Positions 17,318-27,906 of a DNA stretch of 64,000 nt are shown piece after piece. The translations under genes and the position numbers were made by a program. Location: the NCBI GenBank assembly GCA_947444055.1, contig CANEYR010000002.1, positions 1-64,000 on the forward strand, written 5' to 3'. The DNA is from Planctomycetota bacterium (lineage in GTDB: Bacteria; Planctomycetota; UBA1135; UBA2386). Under the pieces are notes generated by a model. It did no database searches, was not told the origin of the DNA, and worked only from the letters and a program-made list of their open reading frames with translations. Positions within the stretch are counted from its first letter, which is position 1. Every line of letters begins with the position of its first letter.

Positions 17318-17346
17318 TTGACTGAGTCTAGAATTAGATCTAATCT
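17318..17346 (+). promoter_or_regulatory. Promoter of the fur-katG unit
   Basis: TTGACT (17318-17323) and TAATCT (17341-17346) are separated by exactly 17 bases, close to the sigma-70 consensus. The surrounding 40 bases are clearly AT-richer than the rest of the window. The palindrome at 17329-17347 covers the spacer and the -10, so a bound repressor would block transcription directly. Confidence 0.6.
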
Positions 17347-17347
17347 A
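17329..17347. promoter_or_regulatory. Palindromic operator, probable Fur/PerR-family box
   Basis: TAGAATTAGATCTAATCTA has a perfect 12-base palindromic core (ATTAGATCTAAT) flanked by TAGA on the left and CTA on the right. It overlaps the -10 of the promoter that precedes the Fur-family gene and katG. Fur-family regulators bind AT-rich inverted repeats of this size, and FurA controls katG in actinobacteria, so autoregulation is likely. The regulator-operator match is inference. Confidence 0.6.
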
Positions 17348-17376
17348 AAATCATCAAATACGATCCAGCTAACCTC

Positions 17377-20228
<2,852 letters not shown>

Positions 20229-20230
20229 CC

Positions 20231-20602
20231 TTGTCGTCGACGCCGAATCCCGCGAAGGGGCGGTTGCAGGCCGTGCTGCGGTTGCTGGCGCTCGAGCCGG
20301 AGCACATCGGTGTCGACTCGGTGCGCACGATCGGTCGGCCGGCGGCGCTGGCGCGCGACTTCGCCGAGTACCACACGATCGCCGCGGTGCAGTCTGGTGC
20401 GGCGCTGACGAGCGCGCAGCGATCGAGCCTCGAGCGGATCGCGCAGCAGTTCGCGACGATGGCTGTCAGGCCGCCGAGGTTGTGGGGCGAGCGCGCGGTG
20501 CTGCAGGACGCCGAGTGGGAGGCCGTGCGCGCGGCGGCGAAGGTGGCGCTGCGACGTCGACGGGTTCTCCCTGCATGCGGCGGTTCGGGTCGAAGGTCGT
20601 AA
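20231..20602 (+). CDS. Possible small hypothetical protein after katG
   Basis: A 123-codon frame begins with TTG two bases after the katG stop. It includes L-L-A-L-E-P-E-H-I-G-V-D-S-V-R-T and W-G-E-R-A-V-L-Q-D-A-E-W-E-A-V, which look like ordinary coding sequence, but the last 20 residues are Arg-rich and could be chance. I recognise no family. If real, it would be translated with katG. Confidence 0.35.
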   Translation: MSSTPNPAKGRLQAVLRLLALEPEHIGVDSVRTIGRPAALARDFAEYHTIAAVQSGAALTSAQRSSLERIAQQFATMAVRPPRLWGERAVLQDAEWEAVRAAAKVALRRRRVLPACGGSGRRS

Positions 20603-20784
20603 CGGTGAACGGCTGGAGCATTGGTGCCGGTATGCGCGTCGGCCCGGCGATCGCGGCAGCCAGTTGTCGCTACATCGGCGCCGAGGTCCTGGGCACGTCC
20701 GCGACCTCGGCGAACAGGCTCCACTTGAAAGATCACTCATGCGCATTTCATCGTGGGTTAAGGGACAGCCGCTTCGATGCTCTG

Positions 20785-23700
20785 TCATGCGCCCTTGCCC
20801 TGACTGGGTGGGTTGCGTCGGTGATTTGTGCCAGCGCGAGGTGATCGACCGTGCCCCAGAAGAAACCAACCACATCCTCGCGCCCCCGCACCGCCGCCGA
20901 CTACGCCCTGGCCGTCGCCGCCATCGCTGTGGCAACGCTGCTCCGCTTGCTGCTCGACCCGGCGCTGGGCGATCATTTCCCGGTCATTACCTACTTCGTG
21001 GCGGTGCTGCTCGTCGCGTGGGGCACGAGCCTGTGGCCGTCGGTGTTCGCGCTGCTGCTGGGGGCGCTGGCGGGCGATTTCTTCTTTGTTGCGCCCCGCT
21101 ACTCGGCCGCCGGCCGCGGCTGTGGCCAGCGCCACACGCAGCTGGCGAGCGACGGTAGCCACGAAGGGCGGCTGCAGGATGCCGCTGTGTTCACCGGGCA
21201 CGTCGATCACGTCCAGTTTGCCGGTGACCACATGGTCCCAGCCGCAGGCTCGCTCGACTTCCCAGCCATCGGCCTTCTCGCGATCGAGGGCGCGGAACAG
21301 GATGACGCGGCCCGGATAGGGCCGAATGCGCGGATCGTACTGGGCGGCGGCACGGCGGGCGCGATCCATGCGCAGACGTTCCATCTCCGCCGCGACCGGC
21401 GCGCCTTCGGCCTCTGACCTGGCCGGCTGGCGCTGCGCGCCGAAGAACCGCAGCCAACCGCGCAGGCGCTTCGCCAGTGGCCCAAAGGCCCGGCGCACGG
21501 CCGAGAGATCGCCGCGGCCGAGGCGACGCAGGTGCGCAAGGGTCCAAGACACGACCAGCCGCTTGCGTGAGCGCGGCAGCCAGGTGTCGAGCAGGATCAC
21601 CAGCGCCACGTCTTCGCCCGCATCGCGCAGCCGCTGGGCGATCTCGAAGGCGAGCAGTCCGCCCATGGAATGGCCGCCCACGCAGTAGGGCCCATGCGGC
21701 TGCCGGGTGCGGATCACGTCGAGATAGTCGGCAGCGAGCGCCTCGACGCTCCGGTCGCTGGCGTCACCGGGAGCGGTCGACGTGGGCGACGGCCTGCCAG
21801 TCTCGAACTGCTCGTGCTCGGTCGGCAAGAGCATGCCGTAACTCGGCTGCTCTTCGCCGAGGCACTTCGCCAGCGGCTGGTACACGTGGATGCCGCGCAG
21901 GAAGAAGATTGGCGTGCCATTCCCCCGCGGCTGCAACGGGATCAGTCCGCTGCTGGCGATCGTGCCTTCAGCCAGCGCTGCCGCCAGCCCCTCGACGGTT
22001 GGTTTCGCGAACAGAGTGGCCAGGGACACGTGGTCGCCGAGGGTCGAGCGGATCTTGTGGAGCAGGCGGACGGCGAGCAGCGAATGACCACCGAGCGCGA
22101 AGAAGTCATCGCGCCGGCCGACCTGCGCGACGCCGAGCACCTCGGTCCACAGCGCGGCAATCCGTGTTTCGAGCTCGCCAGACGGGGGCTGCAAGCGCGT
22201 GTCCGGCATGACTCCTGGCGCCAGCGTCGGCAGCGCGGCCAGATCGGTCTTGCCATTCTGCGTGAGTGGCAGCATCGCGAGCGGGACGAAGAACGCCGGG
22301 ACCATGTAGTCGGGCAGACGCTCGCCGAGGAACGCGCGCAGCTCCGCGGTGTGCAGAGTGGTCGTCGCACTCGGCACGGTCCCGACGACGTAGGCCACGA
22401 GGCGCGGGTCGTCGTTCACCGCGCGCACGACCACGGCGCAGTCTCGCACGTCGGGATGCGTGCGCAGGACGGCTTCGATCTCGGCCGGTTCGAGGCGAAA
22501 GCCACGCAGTTTGATCTGGCGGTCGGCGCGGCCGTGGTAGTGGAGAACGCCGTCGTCCGTGAACGCCGCGAGATCACCGGTCCGATACATCCGGGCGCCG
22601 TGCCGTGGGGCGAATGGGTCGGGGACGAACCGCTCACGGGTGAGATCCGGACGGCCGTGGTAGCCGCGCGCCACGCCGGCACCGCCGATGAAGAGCTCGC
22701 CGGTGACGCCGACCGGGACCGGTAGTCCACAGCTGCCCAGCACGTAGACGCGGGTGTTGTCGATCGGCCGCCCGATGGGGATTGCGGTGTTGTCGTCGGC
22801 CGCGATCACCCGGTGCATCGTCGAAAGCACGGTCGTCTCGGTAGGCCCGTAGAGGTTCCACAAGGCCGAGCCGCGCGCCAGTAGCTGCCGCGCGAGATCG
22901 GCGGGGAGCGCCTCGCCGCCGGAGAGCAGCCGCAGATGGGGACCGCCGCGCCAACCACTGTCGATCAGCATGCGCCAGGTGGCCGGCGTCGCGAAGAGCA
23001 TGGAGATCGGTGCCTGCTCGATGTAGGCGCGCAGGCGCCAGCCGTCGGCGCTGATCGTGTGGTCGACGATGTCGACCGTGCCGCCCACGACGAGCGGCGC
23101 GTAGAGCTCGAACGCCGCGATGTCGAAGGTGATGGGGGTCAGCGCCAGCACTCGGTCCTCGGCGCCGAGCCCGGGCTCTCGCGCCATCGACAGCAGGAGG
23201 TTGGTCAGCATCGAATGCGCGACCGCCACGCCCTTCGGCCTTCCCGTCGAGCCCGAGGTGAACAGCACATAGGCCAGCCGGTCGGAGCCGGCAGCGTGTT
23301 CGCTTGGTTGCTTCCGCACCACGCGGGGGCTGCCGTCCGTCGCCGCATCCGGATCGTGCTCTTCGTCGATGCAGACCACCTGCATCGTGCCCGCCGTTTT
23401 CAGCACGGCACGCAACCGTGACGTCGTCAGTAGCAAAGTGGGGTCGGCGTCGGCCAAGATCTGTTCGATGCGCGCACCGGGATGCGTCGGATCGATGGGC
23501 ACGTAGGCGGCTTCGGCCTTCCAGGTGGCGAGCAGCGCGACCAGCATCTCGATCGAGCGATGCATCGCGACGGCAACGCGATCCTCAGGCCGCACACCCA
23601 GGCGCTGCAGCCGCTCCGCCAGACGATCCACGCGGGCCGAGAGGCCGGCGTAGTCGAGAGTTTGGTCGCCGCAGCAGACCGCTGTCTTGCCCGGGTTGCG

Positions 23701-25137
23701 TGCCACTTGGGCGGCGAACAACTCCACGGTGGTGGCGCCGACAGGCCGCACGACTTCGGTGTCGTTGAAGTCCACCAGGACGTGCTCACGTTCGTCGGCG
23801 GCCAGCAGATCGATCGCGTCCAACCGCTGCTGCGGATCGGCGAGGCAGGCGTCGAGCAGCCGAAGGAAGTGACCCGCCGCGCGATCGGCGCCATGCTCAT
23901 CGAACACGGCGCGGTTGCAATCGATGGTGATCGATGGTGAGCCGTGATCATCGTAGTCGTGCACGGTGACCACCAAGAGATCGGACCCAGTGGCGCCTCG
24001 GTGCTCGGCCCTAGGCGTGTCGGTCGCACCGAAGGCGCTAGTCCCGGTGAGCAGTTCGGTGCGCGTCGGGCCGAGCAACGCGGGGAACTTCGTGGTCTGG
24101 AAGTTCAACATCACCTCGAAGGTCGGGCTGTGGGTCGGGTTGCTGGTGCAACAACGGCTGTGCAACAGCACCTGCTTGACATCGTCCCGAACCTTGCAGA
24201 GAAGGGACGCGAACGTCTCCGCGTCCTCGATCTCGGCGCGCACCGAAGCCACCTCCATGAACAGGCCGATGGTCGCGCGGAAACGCTTGGAGGGGCGGTT
24301 CGCCACCGGCATGCCGACGCCGATCCGGCGGTTGCCGCTGACGCGGTGCACGTAGGCCATCACCACGGCGACGAGTGTGGAGGCCAGCGCCTGGTTGCCT
24401 CCCGGCGCACCCGCCCGCCCGGCCGAAGTTGCCCGCAGCGCCTCGATCTGCGCTCGCGTGAGGAGGAACGAACGGCGGCGCGAGTACGCCGTCGCCGGCC
24501 GCTGCACATGGCCGTAGAACCGCACCGGTTCGAGCCGATCAGCCATGCGATCCCGCCAGAAACGCTGCGAGGCCTGGTGCTGCGGCGACCCGGCCAGTTG
24601 GCGTGAGTGGTGGACGAACTCGGCGAACGGCGGCAGCTCCGCTACCGGCTCGCCGCGATACGCCTCCAGCGTCAGCCGGTAGACCAGGGCCAGCGACGTG
24701 GCGTCGGTGATCAGGTGGTGCAGACACAGGTACCACGCGATCGCGCCGCCCCCGAGCCGGACCAGCGCGGTATCGAAGGCGCGCTCTTCGAGAGCGAACG
24801 GGCGCTGGCGGCGCTGGTCGAGCCACCCGCGCCACGCTCGTTCGAGATCCGCTGCTGGCGCGAGGTCGACGACCTCGACCGCAAAGTCGAGATCGGTGCG
24901 CACGCGCTGGCAGGCGCCGGCACCCGCCGCGGCGAACACGGTGCGCATCGCGTCGCTGCGCCGGACCACTGACGCGAACGCCTGCCGGAAGCGCTCGACA
25001 TCCAGTTCCTCGGTCGGCTCGATCGTGAAGACCGCGATCATGTTGTTCGCCGGGACCTCGCCCGCCAACTCCTGCTCCAGCCAGACGAGCAGTTGGCGAT
25101 CCGTGAGTTCGACGGTCTCGTGGCGTACCACGCTCAC
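20785..25137 (-). CDS. Single-module nonribosomal peptide synthetase C-A-PCP-TE with a run-on C-terminal tail
   Basis: The GTG at 25135-25137 overlaps the stop of the carrier gene and gives 1450 residues. Domain order is condensation (about 5-435, active-site H-H-L-I-T-D-A near 139, Ala replacing the usual Gly), adenylation (about 470-960, F-T-S-G-S-T-G-R-P-K-G near 625, Y-G-P-T-E-T-T), peptidyl carrier (G-G-H-S-L-L, Ser about 1018) and thioesterase (G-H-S-M-G-G, Ser about 1154; L-L-D-T-W; G-E-H-S-G-I-L). A rough hand alignment of the adenylation pocket gives D, I, F, A, L, G, L, V, L, K; I cannot name the amino acid. Starting with a condensation domain, it needs an acyl donor, probably the free carrier protein encoded just upstream. 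After about residue 1342 the protein reads antisense through a broken DUF4118 gene, so the native stop is probably lost. Confidence 0.92.
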   Translation of the reverse strand: MSVVRHETVELTDRQLLVWLEQELAGEVPANNMIAVFTIEPTEELDVERFRQAFASVVRRSDAMRTVFAAAGAGACQRVRTDLDFAVEVVDLAPAADLERAWRGWLDQRRQRPFALEERAFDTALVRLGGGAIAWYLCLHHLITDATSLALVYRLTLEAYRGEPVAELPPFAEFVHHSRQLAGSPQHQASQRFWRDRMADRLEPVRFYGHVQRPATAYSRRRSFLLTRAQIEALRATSAGRAGAPGGNQALASTLVAVVMAYVHRVSGNRRIGVGMPVANRPSKRFRATIGLFMEVASVRAEIEDAETFASLLCKVRDDVKQVLLHSRCCTSNPTHSPTFEVMLNFQTTKFPALLGPTRTELLTGTSAFGATDTPRAEHRGATGSDLLVVTVHDYDDHGSPSITIDCNRAVFDEHGADRAAGHFLRLLDACLADPQQRLDAIDLLAADEREHVLVDFNDTEVVRPVGATTVELFAAQVARNPGKTAVCCGDQTLDYAGLSARVDRLAERLQRLGVRPEDRVAVAMHRSIEMLVALLATWKAEAAYVPIDPTHPGARIEQILADADPTLLLTTSRLRAVLKTAGTMQVVCIDEEHDPDAATDGSPRVVRKQPSEHAAGSDRLAYVLFTSGSTGRPKGVAVAHSMLTNLLLSMAREPGLGAEDRVLALTPITFDIAAFELYAPLVVGGTVDIVDHTISADGWRLRAYIEQAPISMLFATPATWRMLIDSGWRGGPHLRLLSGGEALPADLARQLLARGSALWNLYGPTETTVLSTMHRVIAADDNTAIPIGRPIDNTRVYVLGSCGLPVPVGVTGELFIGGAGVARGYHGRPDLTRERFVPDPFAPRHGARMYRTGDLAAFTDDGVLHYHGRADRQIKLRGFRLEPAEIEAVLRTHPDVRDCAVVVRAVNDDPRLVAYVVGTVPSATTTLHTAELRAFLGERLPDYMVPAFFVPLAMLPLTQNGKTDLAALPTLAPGVMPDTRLQPPSGELETRIAALWTEVLGVAQVGRRDDFFALGGHSLLAVRLLHKIRSTLGDHVSLATLFAKPTVEGLAAALAEGTIASSGLIPLQPRGNGTPIFFLRGIHVYQPLAKCLGEEQPSYGMLLPTEHEQFETGRPSPTSTAPGDASDRSVEALAADYLDVIRTRQPHGPYCVGGHSMGGLLAFEIAQRLRDAGEDVALVILLDTWLPRSRKRLVVSWTLAHLRRLGRGDLSAVRRAFGPLAKRLRGWLRFFGAQRQPARSEAEGAPVAAEMERLRMDRARRAAAQYDPRIRPYPGRVILFRALDREKADGWEVERACGWDHVVTGKLDVIDVPGEHSGILQPPFVATVARQLRVALATAAAGGRVAGRNKEEIARQRPQQQREHRRPQARAPRDEQHRHEVGNDREMIAQRRVEQQAEQRCHSDGGDGQGVVGGGAGARGCGWFLLGHGRSPRAGTNHRRNPPSQGKGA
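20851..21103 (+). pseudogene. Truncated N-terminus of a DUF4118-type membrane sensor
   Basis: The GTG at 20851 follows a good GAGGTGAT ribosome-binding site. The first 84 residues contain a Ser/Arg-rich start and three hydrophobic segments (Y-A-L-A-V-A-A-I-A-V-A-T-L-L-R-L-L-L-D-P, Y-F-V-A-V-L-L-V-A-W, F-A-L-L-L-G-A-L-A-G-D-F-F-F-V-A-P-R-Y-S). This is the DUF4118 membrane domain found at the head of KdpD-like histidine kinases. After A-P-R-Y-S the similarity stops and the frame continues to 21417 only as antisense of the thioesterase. The kinase core is gone. The break marks the edge of the peptide-synthetase island. Confidence 0.7.
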
Positions 25138-25409
25138 GGGCTGCCTTTCTGCAACAAGGAGGAAATCAGCGCCGCCATGCCCGCCACATGCGTGAAGGCG
25201 GGGTCGAAGACCACGTGCTCGGGCAGCGTGATCTGCCAGCGGCTCTCGATGTGGGCGACGGTCTCGACCACGCCCACCGAATCCACATAGCCCTCTTCCC
25301 ACAGGTTGGCCTGGCGGTTGAAGCCCGGATCGTCCGCGGCGATCTGGAAGTTCCGCCGCAGGAACGCTTCGAGATCGCGTGCGATCGCCTCGGCTTCGAC
25401 CGTGCTCAT
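25134..25409 (-). CDS. Free-standing acyl/peptidyl carrier protein
   Basis: The 91-residue protein (start ATG 25407-25409) has the carrier fold with the phosphopantetheine site E-G-Y-V-D-S-V-G-V-V-E, where Ser44 would carry the prosthetic group. The final part (I-T-L-P-E-H-V-V-F-D-P-A-F) is typical of the last helices. Stops and starts overlap on both sides (ATGA with the amide-synthetase gene, GTGA with the synthetase gene). It probably receives the acyl group activated by the AMP ligase and delivers it to the condensation domain. The partner assignments are inferred from the operon. Confidence 0.88.
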   Translation of the reverse strand: MSTVEAEAIARDLEAFLRRNFQIAADDPGFNRQANLWEEGYVDSVGVVETVAHIESRWQITLPEHVVFDPAFTHVAGMAALISSLLQKGSP

Positions 25410-26725
25410 GCTCGTGCCAACTCCCATGGCGCGACGGGGGTGAAGCGATACAGGCCGCCGCGGATCAGGCTCTGCAGTTCGCGCACATCGATCCCGAACA
25501 GCTCGGCGAAGCGCTGCTGCAGGCGGATCGCGTCGATGCCGCGGTCGGCGAGTACGGCCAGAGTGCCGCCGCCCTCGGTACTCCCGACCTGGGCTCGCAC
25601 CTTCGGCCGGTCGTACACTGCCGCCGGCACGCGGTCGCCCATCACCGCGCGGACCAGCTCCTGCTTGGCGCGCGGTGCTGCCAGAACCGCGCCGGGCACG
25701 GCGATCAAGGCGTCGGCGGCCAGCGCATAGGGTTGGATGACATCGAAGCCGAAGGCATTGAAGATCCCGACTTCGCGATCGCCGGCGTCGAGGCCCGCTA
25801 CGAGCACGCGCCGCAGTCGGTCCATCGGCACCTTGGGCAGGGTGTAGTACTCGATGTTCCGGTAGACCACCGGGCTGTAGTCGGCCACCAGCTCGTTCAT
25901 CGTGTCGCCGGTGAGCAGCACCGGCCGCTGCAGGCCGGCGTCCTCCCCAAGTCGAGCGCGCAGACCCCGGCCGATGGCGGCGTTGACCAGCCCGCAGTGC
26001 ACGTTGAAGTCGCGCCAGTCCTGCCCGTACACGAGCACGGTGTCGAGCAAGGCCACCACGTCGTCGGGCGATGCCCGCACGACCTCCAAGGGGATGCGCG
26101 CATGTTCCGCCACCAGGCGCGCGAAGCTCAGGTCGCTGCCACTTTGCTCGTCGTCCATCGCGAAGGTGACGGCGGTGATCGCATCGAAGTGCTCGCGCGC
26201 CAACAGGGCCACCACCGTGCTATCGAGGCCGCCCGAGAGATTGACGAAGATGCGGCGGCCGCGCAGCGCTGCCGCCAAGCGTTCGAAGGTGAACGTCAAG
26301 GCGCGCCGGATGCCGTCTACCAAGGCGTCCAGCGGTGCTTCCCGCGGCGCGTCGTAGGCGAGCACCGTGTGCGGGACCAGCTTGTACTCGCCGGTCCGCG
26401 GTGCGATCCGCACCATGTGTCCGGCGGGGACCGACCAGATGTCGCGCAGTTGATGGCCGCGCCACAGGAGATCGGCGAGGTAGTTCGACGACTCGACGTC
26501 GCCGGCCGCAGTCACGGTGAAGAAGAGCTTGTTGACGCCGAGCCGATCGCGCACGAGTACGTCGGCCCGATCGTCGCGCGTGTGCAGAGCGAACTGCCCC
26601 CACAGCCCGCCAATCCGTTCAAGCCGCGCCGCCGACACCCCGACGGGTGCGAACCTGCCGTCCTGCCAAGTGAAGTCACTCACCGGACCGGCGCCGAAGG
26701 GCGAGCGTGCGGTCAGAGTCTTCAC
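25406..26725 (-). CDS. Asparagine-synthetase-like amide synthetase without the glutaminase cysteine
   Basis: The GTG at 26723-26725 overlaps the aminotransferase stop and gives 439 residues. A longer frame upstream is antisense noise. The C-terminal synthetase domain has the PP-loop V-N-L-S-G-G-L-D-S-T (about 159-168) and a late R-P-K-V-R-A-Q segment. The N-terminal 120 residues resemble an Ntn glutaminase domain in outline (G-G-L-W-G-Q-F-A...R-D-R-L-G-V-N-K-L-F-F), but the mature Cys2 nucleophile is absent: the protein starts V/M-K-T-L-T. Family members without this Cys (beta-lactam synthetase, carbapenam synthetase, lasso-peptide cyclase) use an amine other than glutamine ammonia and often make intramolecular amides. 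A similar role on the carrier-bound or released product is plausible. Confidence 0.85.
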   Translation of the reverse strand: MKTLTARSPFGAGPVSDFTWQDGRFAPVGVSAARLERIGGLWGQFALHTRDDRADVLVRDRLGVNKLFFTVTAAGDVESSNYLADLLWRGHQLRDIWSVPAGHMVRIAPRTGEYKLVPHTVLAYDAPREAPLDALVDGIRRALTFTFERLAAALRGRRIFVNLSGGLDSTVVALLAREHFDAITAVTFAMDDEQSGSDLSFARLVAEHARIPLEVVRASPDDVVALLDTVLVYGQDWRDFNVHCGLVNAAIGRGLRARLGEDAGLQRPVLLTGDTMNELVADYSPVVYRNIEYYTLPKVPMDRLRRVLVAGLDAGDREVGIFNAFGFDVIQPYALAADALIAVPGAVLAAPRAKQELVRAVMGDRVPAAVYDRPKVRAQVGSTEGGGTLAVLADRGIDAIRLQQRFAELFGIDVRELQSLIRGGLYRFTPVAPWELARA

Positions 26726-27906
26726 GTGACGAGCCGCTGCGCGGCGAGTGCGCACAGGAGGTCGAGGGCGGCGTCCACGTCGGCGTCGCGCGCCGTCAAG
26801 GAGAGTCGGAAGTGGCCGCGATGGTGGAAGAGCGCGGCCGGCATCACCAGCACTCCATCTTCTGCCAGCCGCTCGGCGAAGGCGAAGTCGTCCATACCCC
26901 AGGGTACGCGCGGGTAGAGGAAGAACGTGCCTTGCGAGGGCACCAGGTCGTAGCCCGCCGCCTGCAGACGGCTGACGGCGCGCGCCCGGCGCGCCACGAT
27001 CAAGGTGAGGTCGGGTTGCCGTCCCAGCAACGCGCGCACCGCGAGCTGCATGAGCGCCGTCGGCGTGCAGAAGCCCATGACGCGGCACCAGGTGACCAAG
27101 CGTTCGGCAAACATCGCCGCGTCCGGCATCGCCGGTGAGACCGCCACGTAGCCGATGCGCTGGCCCTGCATGAACCAGCTCTTGCCGAACGAGTGCACGA
27201 TGCACGTGGCGTCGTAGTGCTGGGCCGGTGACACCATCGGCGCCTGGTCGGCGAAGACCACGTCGCGATGACACTCGTCGGACACGAGCAGCGGGGGCGA
27301 TGGTGCTTCGCGCAACACTTCGCCCAGCGCGCACAGTTCGTCTTTGGTGTAGACCATGCCGGTCGGGTTGGCCGGCTGAGCGAGAACCACCAGCCGAGTA
27401 TTGGCGGTGAGCGCCCGCGCGATGGCGTCGACATCGAGGCGCAGCGTCACCGGATCCACCGGCACGAGACGGAGTTCGTAGCCCAGATGGGCCAGGTACA
27501 GCGGATGGTCGAGCCAGCACGGCGTGACCACGACCGCCTCGTCGCGATGCCCTTCGCGCCGCACGGCACGGAACAGCAGATTCAGTCCCGCCATCGCACC
27601 GGGCGTCATCACGATCTGCCGCCAGCCGATGCGGCGATGGAGACTCGCGCTCAACTGGTCCGCGACCAGACGGCGGGTCAGCGTCGCGCCGCCGTACGGG
27701 GTGTACTGCAGGTCGAGCGCGCGCCCGGCTGCCAGGGCGCTGCGAATGGCCGCCACTACGTCGGGAGCCGGTCCGTCGTGGGCGTTGGCGTAGGCGAGGT
27801 CGTGTACTTGGGCGCCCTTGCGCAAGAGAGTGCGTTCCCGCAGGCGCTCGAAACGTTCCTGCGGCGCTGCGCAGGCTGCCACCGCCAATGGCAGTGGAGC
27901 CATCAT
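26722..27906 (-). CDS. PLP-dependent class I/II aminotransferase
   Basis: The first ATG (27904-27906) overlaps the ligase stop and gives 394 residues, the usual length. Fold-type I features are visible: Y-T-P-Y-G-G (about 67), T-P-G-A-M-A-G-L-N (about 100), A-Q-P-A-N-P-T-G-M-V-Y (about 178), D-E-C-H-R-D-V-V-F, and the lysine segment H-S-F-G-K-S-W-F-M-Q-G-Q-R-I-G-Y (Lys about 240) with a following Arg. The R-L-S-L-T motif for substrate carboxylate lies near the end. It would interconvert an amino acid and keto acid, probably supplying a building block for the peptide product. The substrate is not predictable from sequence. Confidence 0.9.
   Translation of the reverse strand: MMAPLPLAVAACAAPQERFERLRERTLLRKGAQVHDLAYANAHDGPAPDVVAAIRSALAAGRALDLQYTPYGGATLTRRLVADQLSASLHRRIGWRQIVMTPGAMAGLNLLFRAVRREGHRDEAVVVTPCWLDHPLYLAHLGYELRLVPVDPVTLRLDVDAIARALTANTRLVVLAQPANPTGMVYTKDELCALGEVLREAPSPPLLVSDECHRDVVFADQAPMVSPAQHYDATCIVHSFGKSWFMQGQRIGYVAVSPAMPDAAMFAERLVTWCRVMGFCTPTALMQLAVRALLGRQPDLTLIVARRARAVSRLQAAGYDLVPSQGTFFLYPRVPWGMDDFAFAERLAEDGVLVMPAALFHHRGHFRLSLTARDADVDAALDLLCALAAQRLVT

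Noticed and set aside
23966-24606. Plus-strand frames of over 200 codons within the peptide operon
   Set aside because: They lie opposite conserved condensation and adenylation motifs and carry none of their own.
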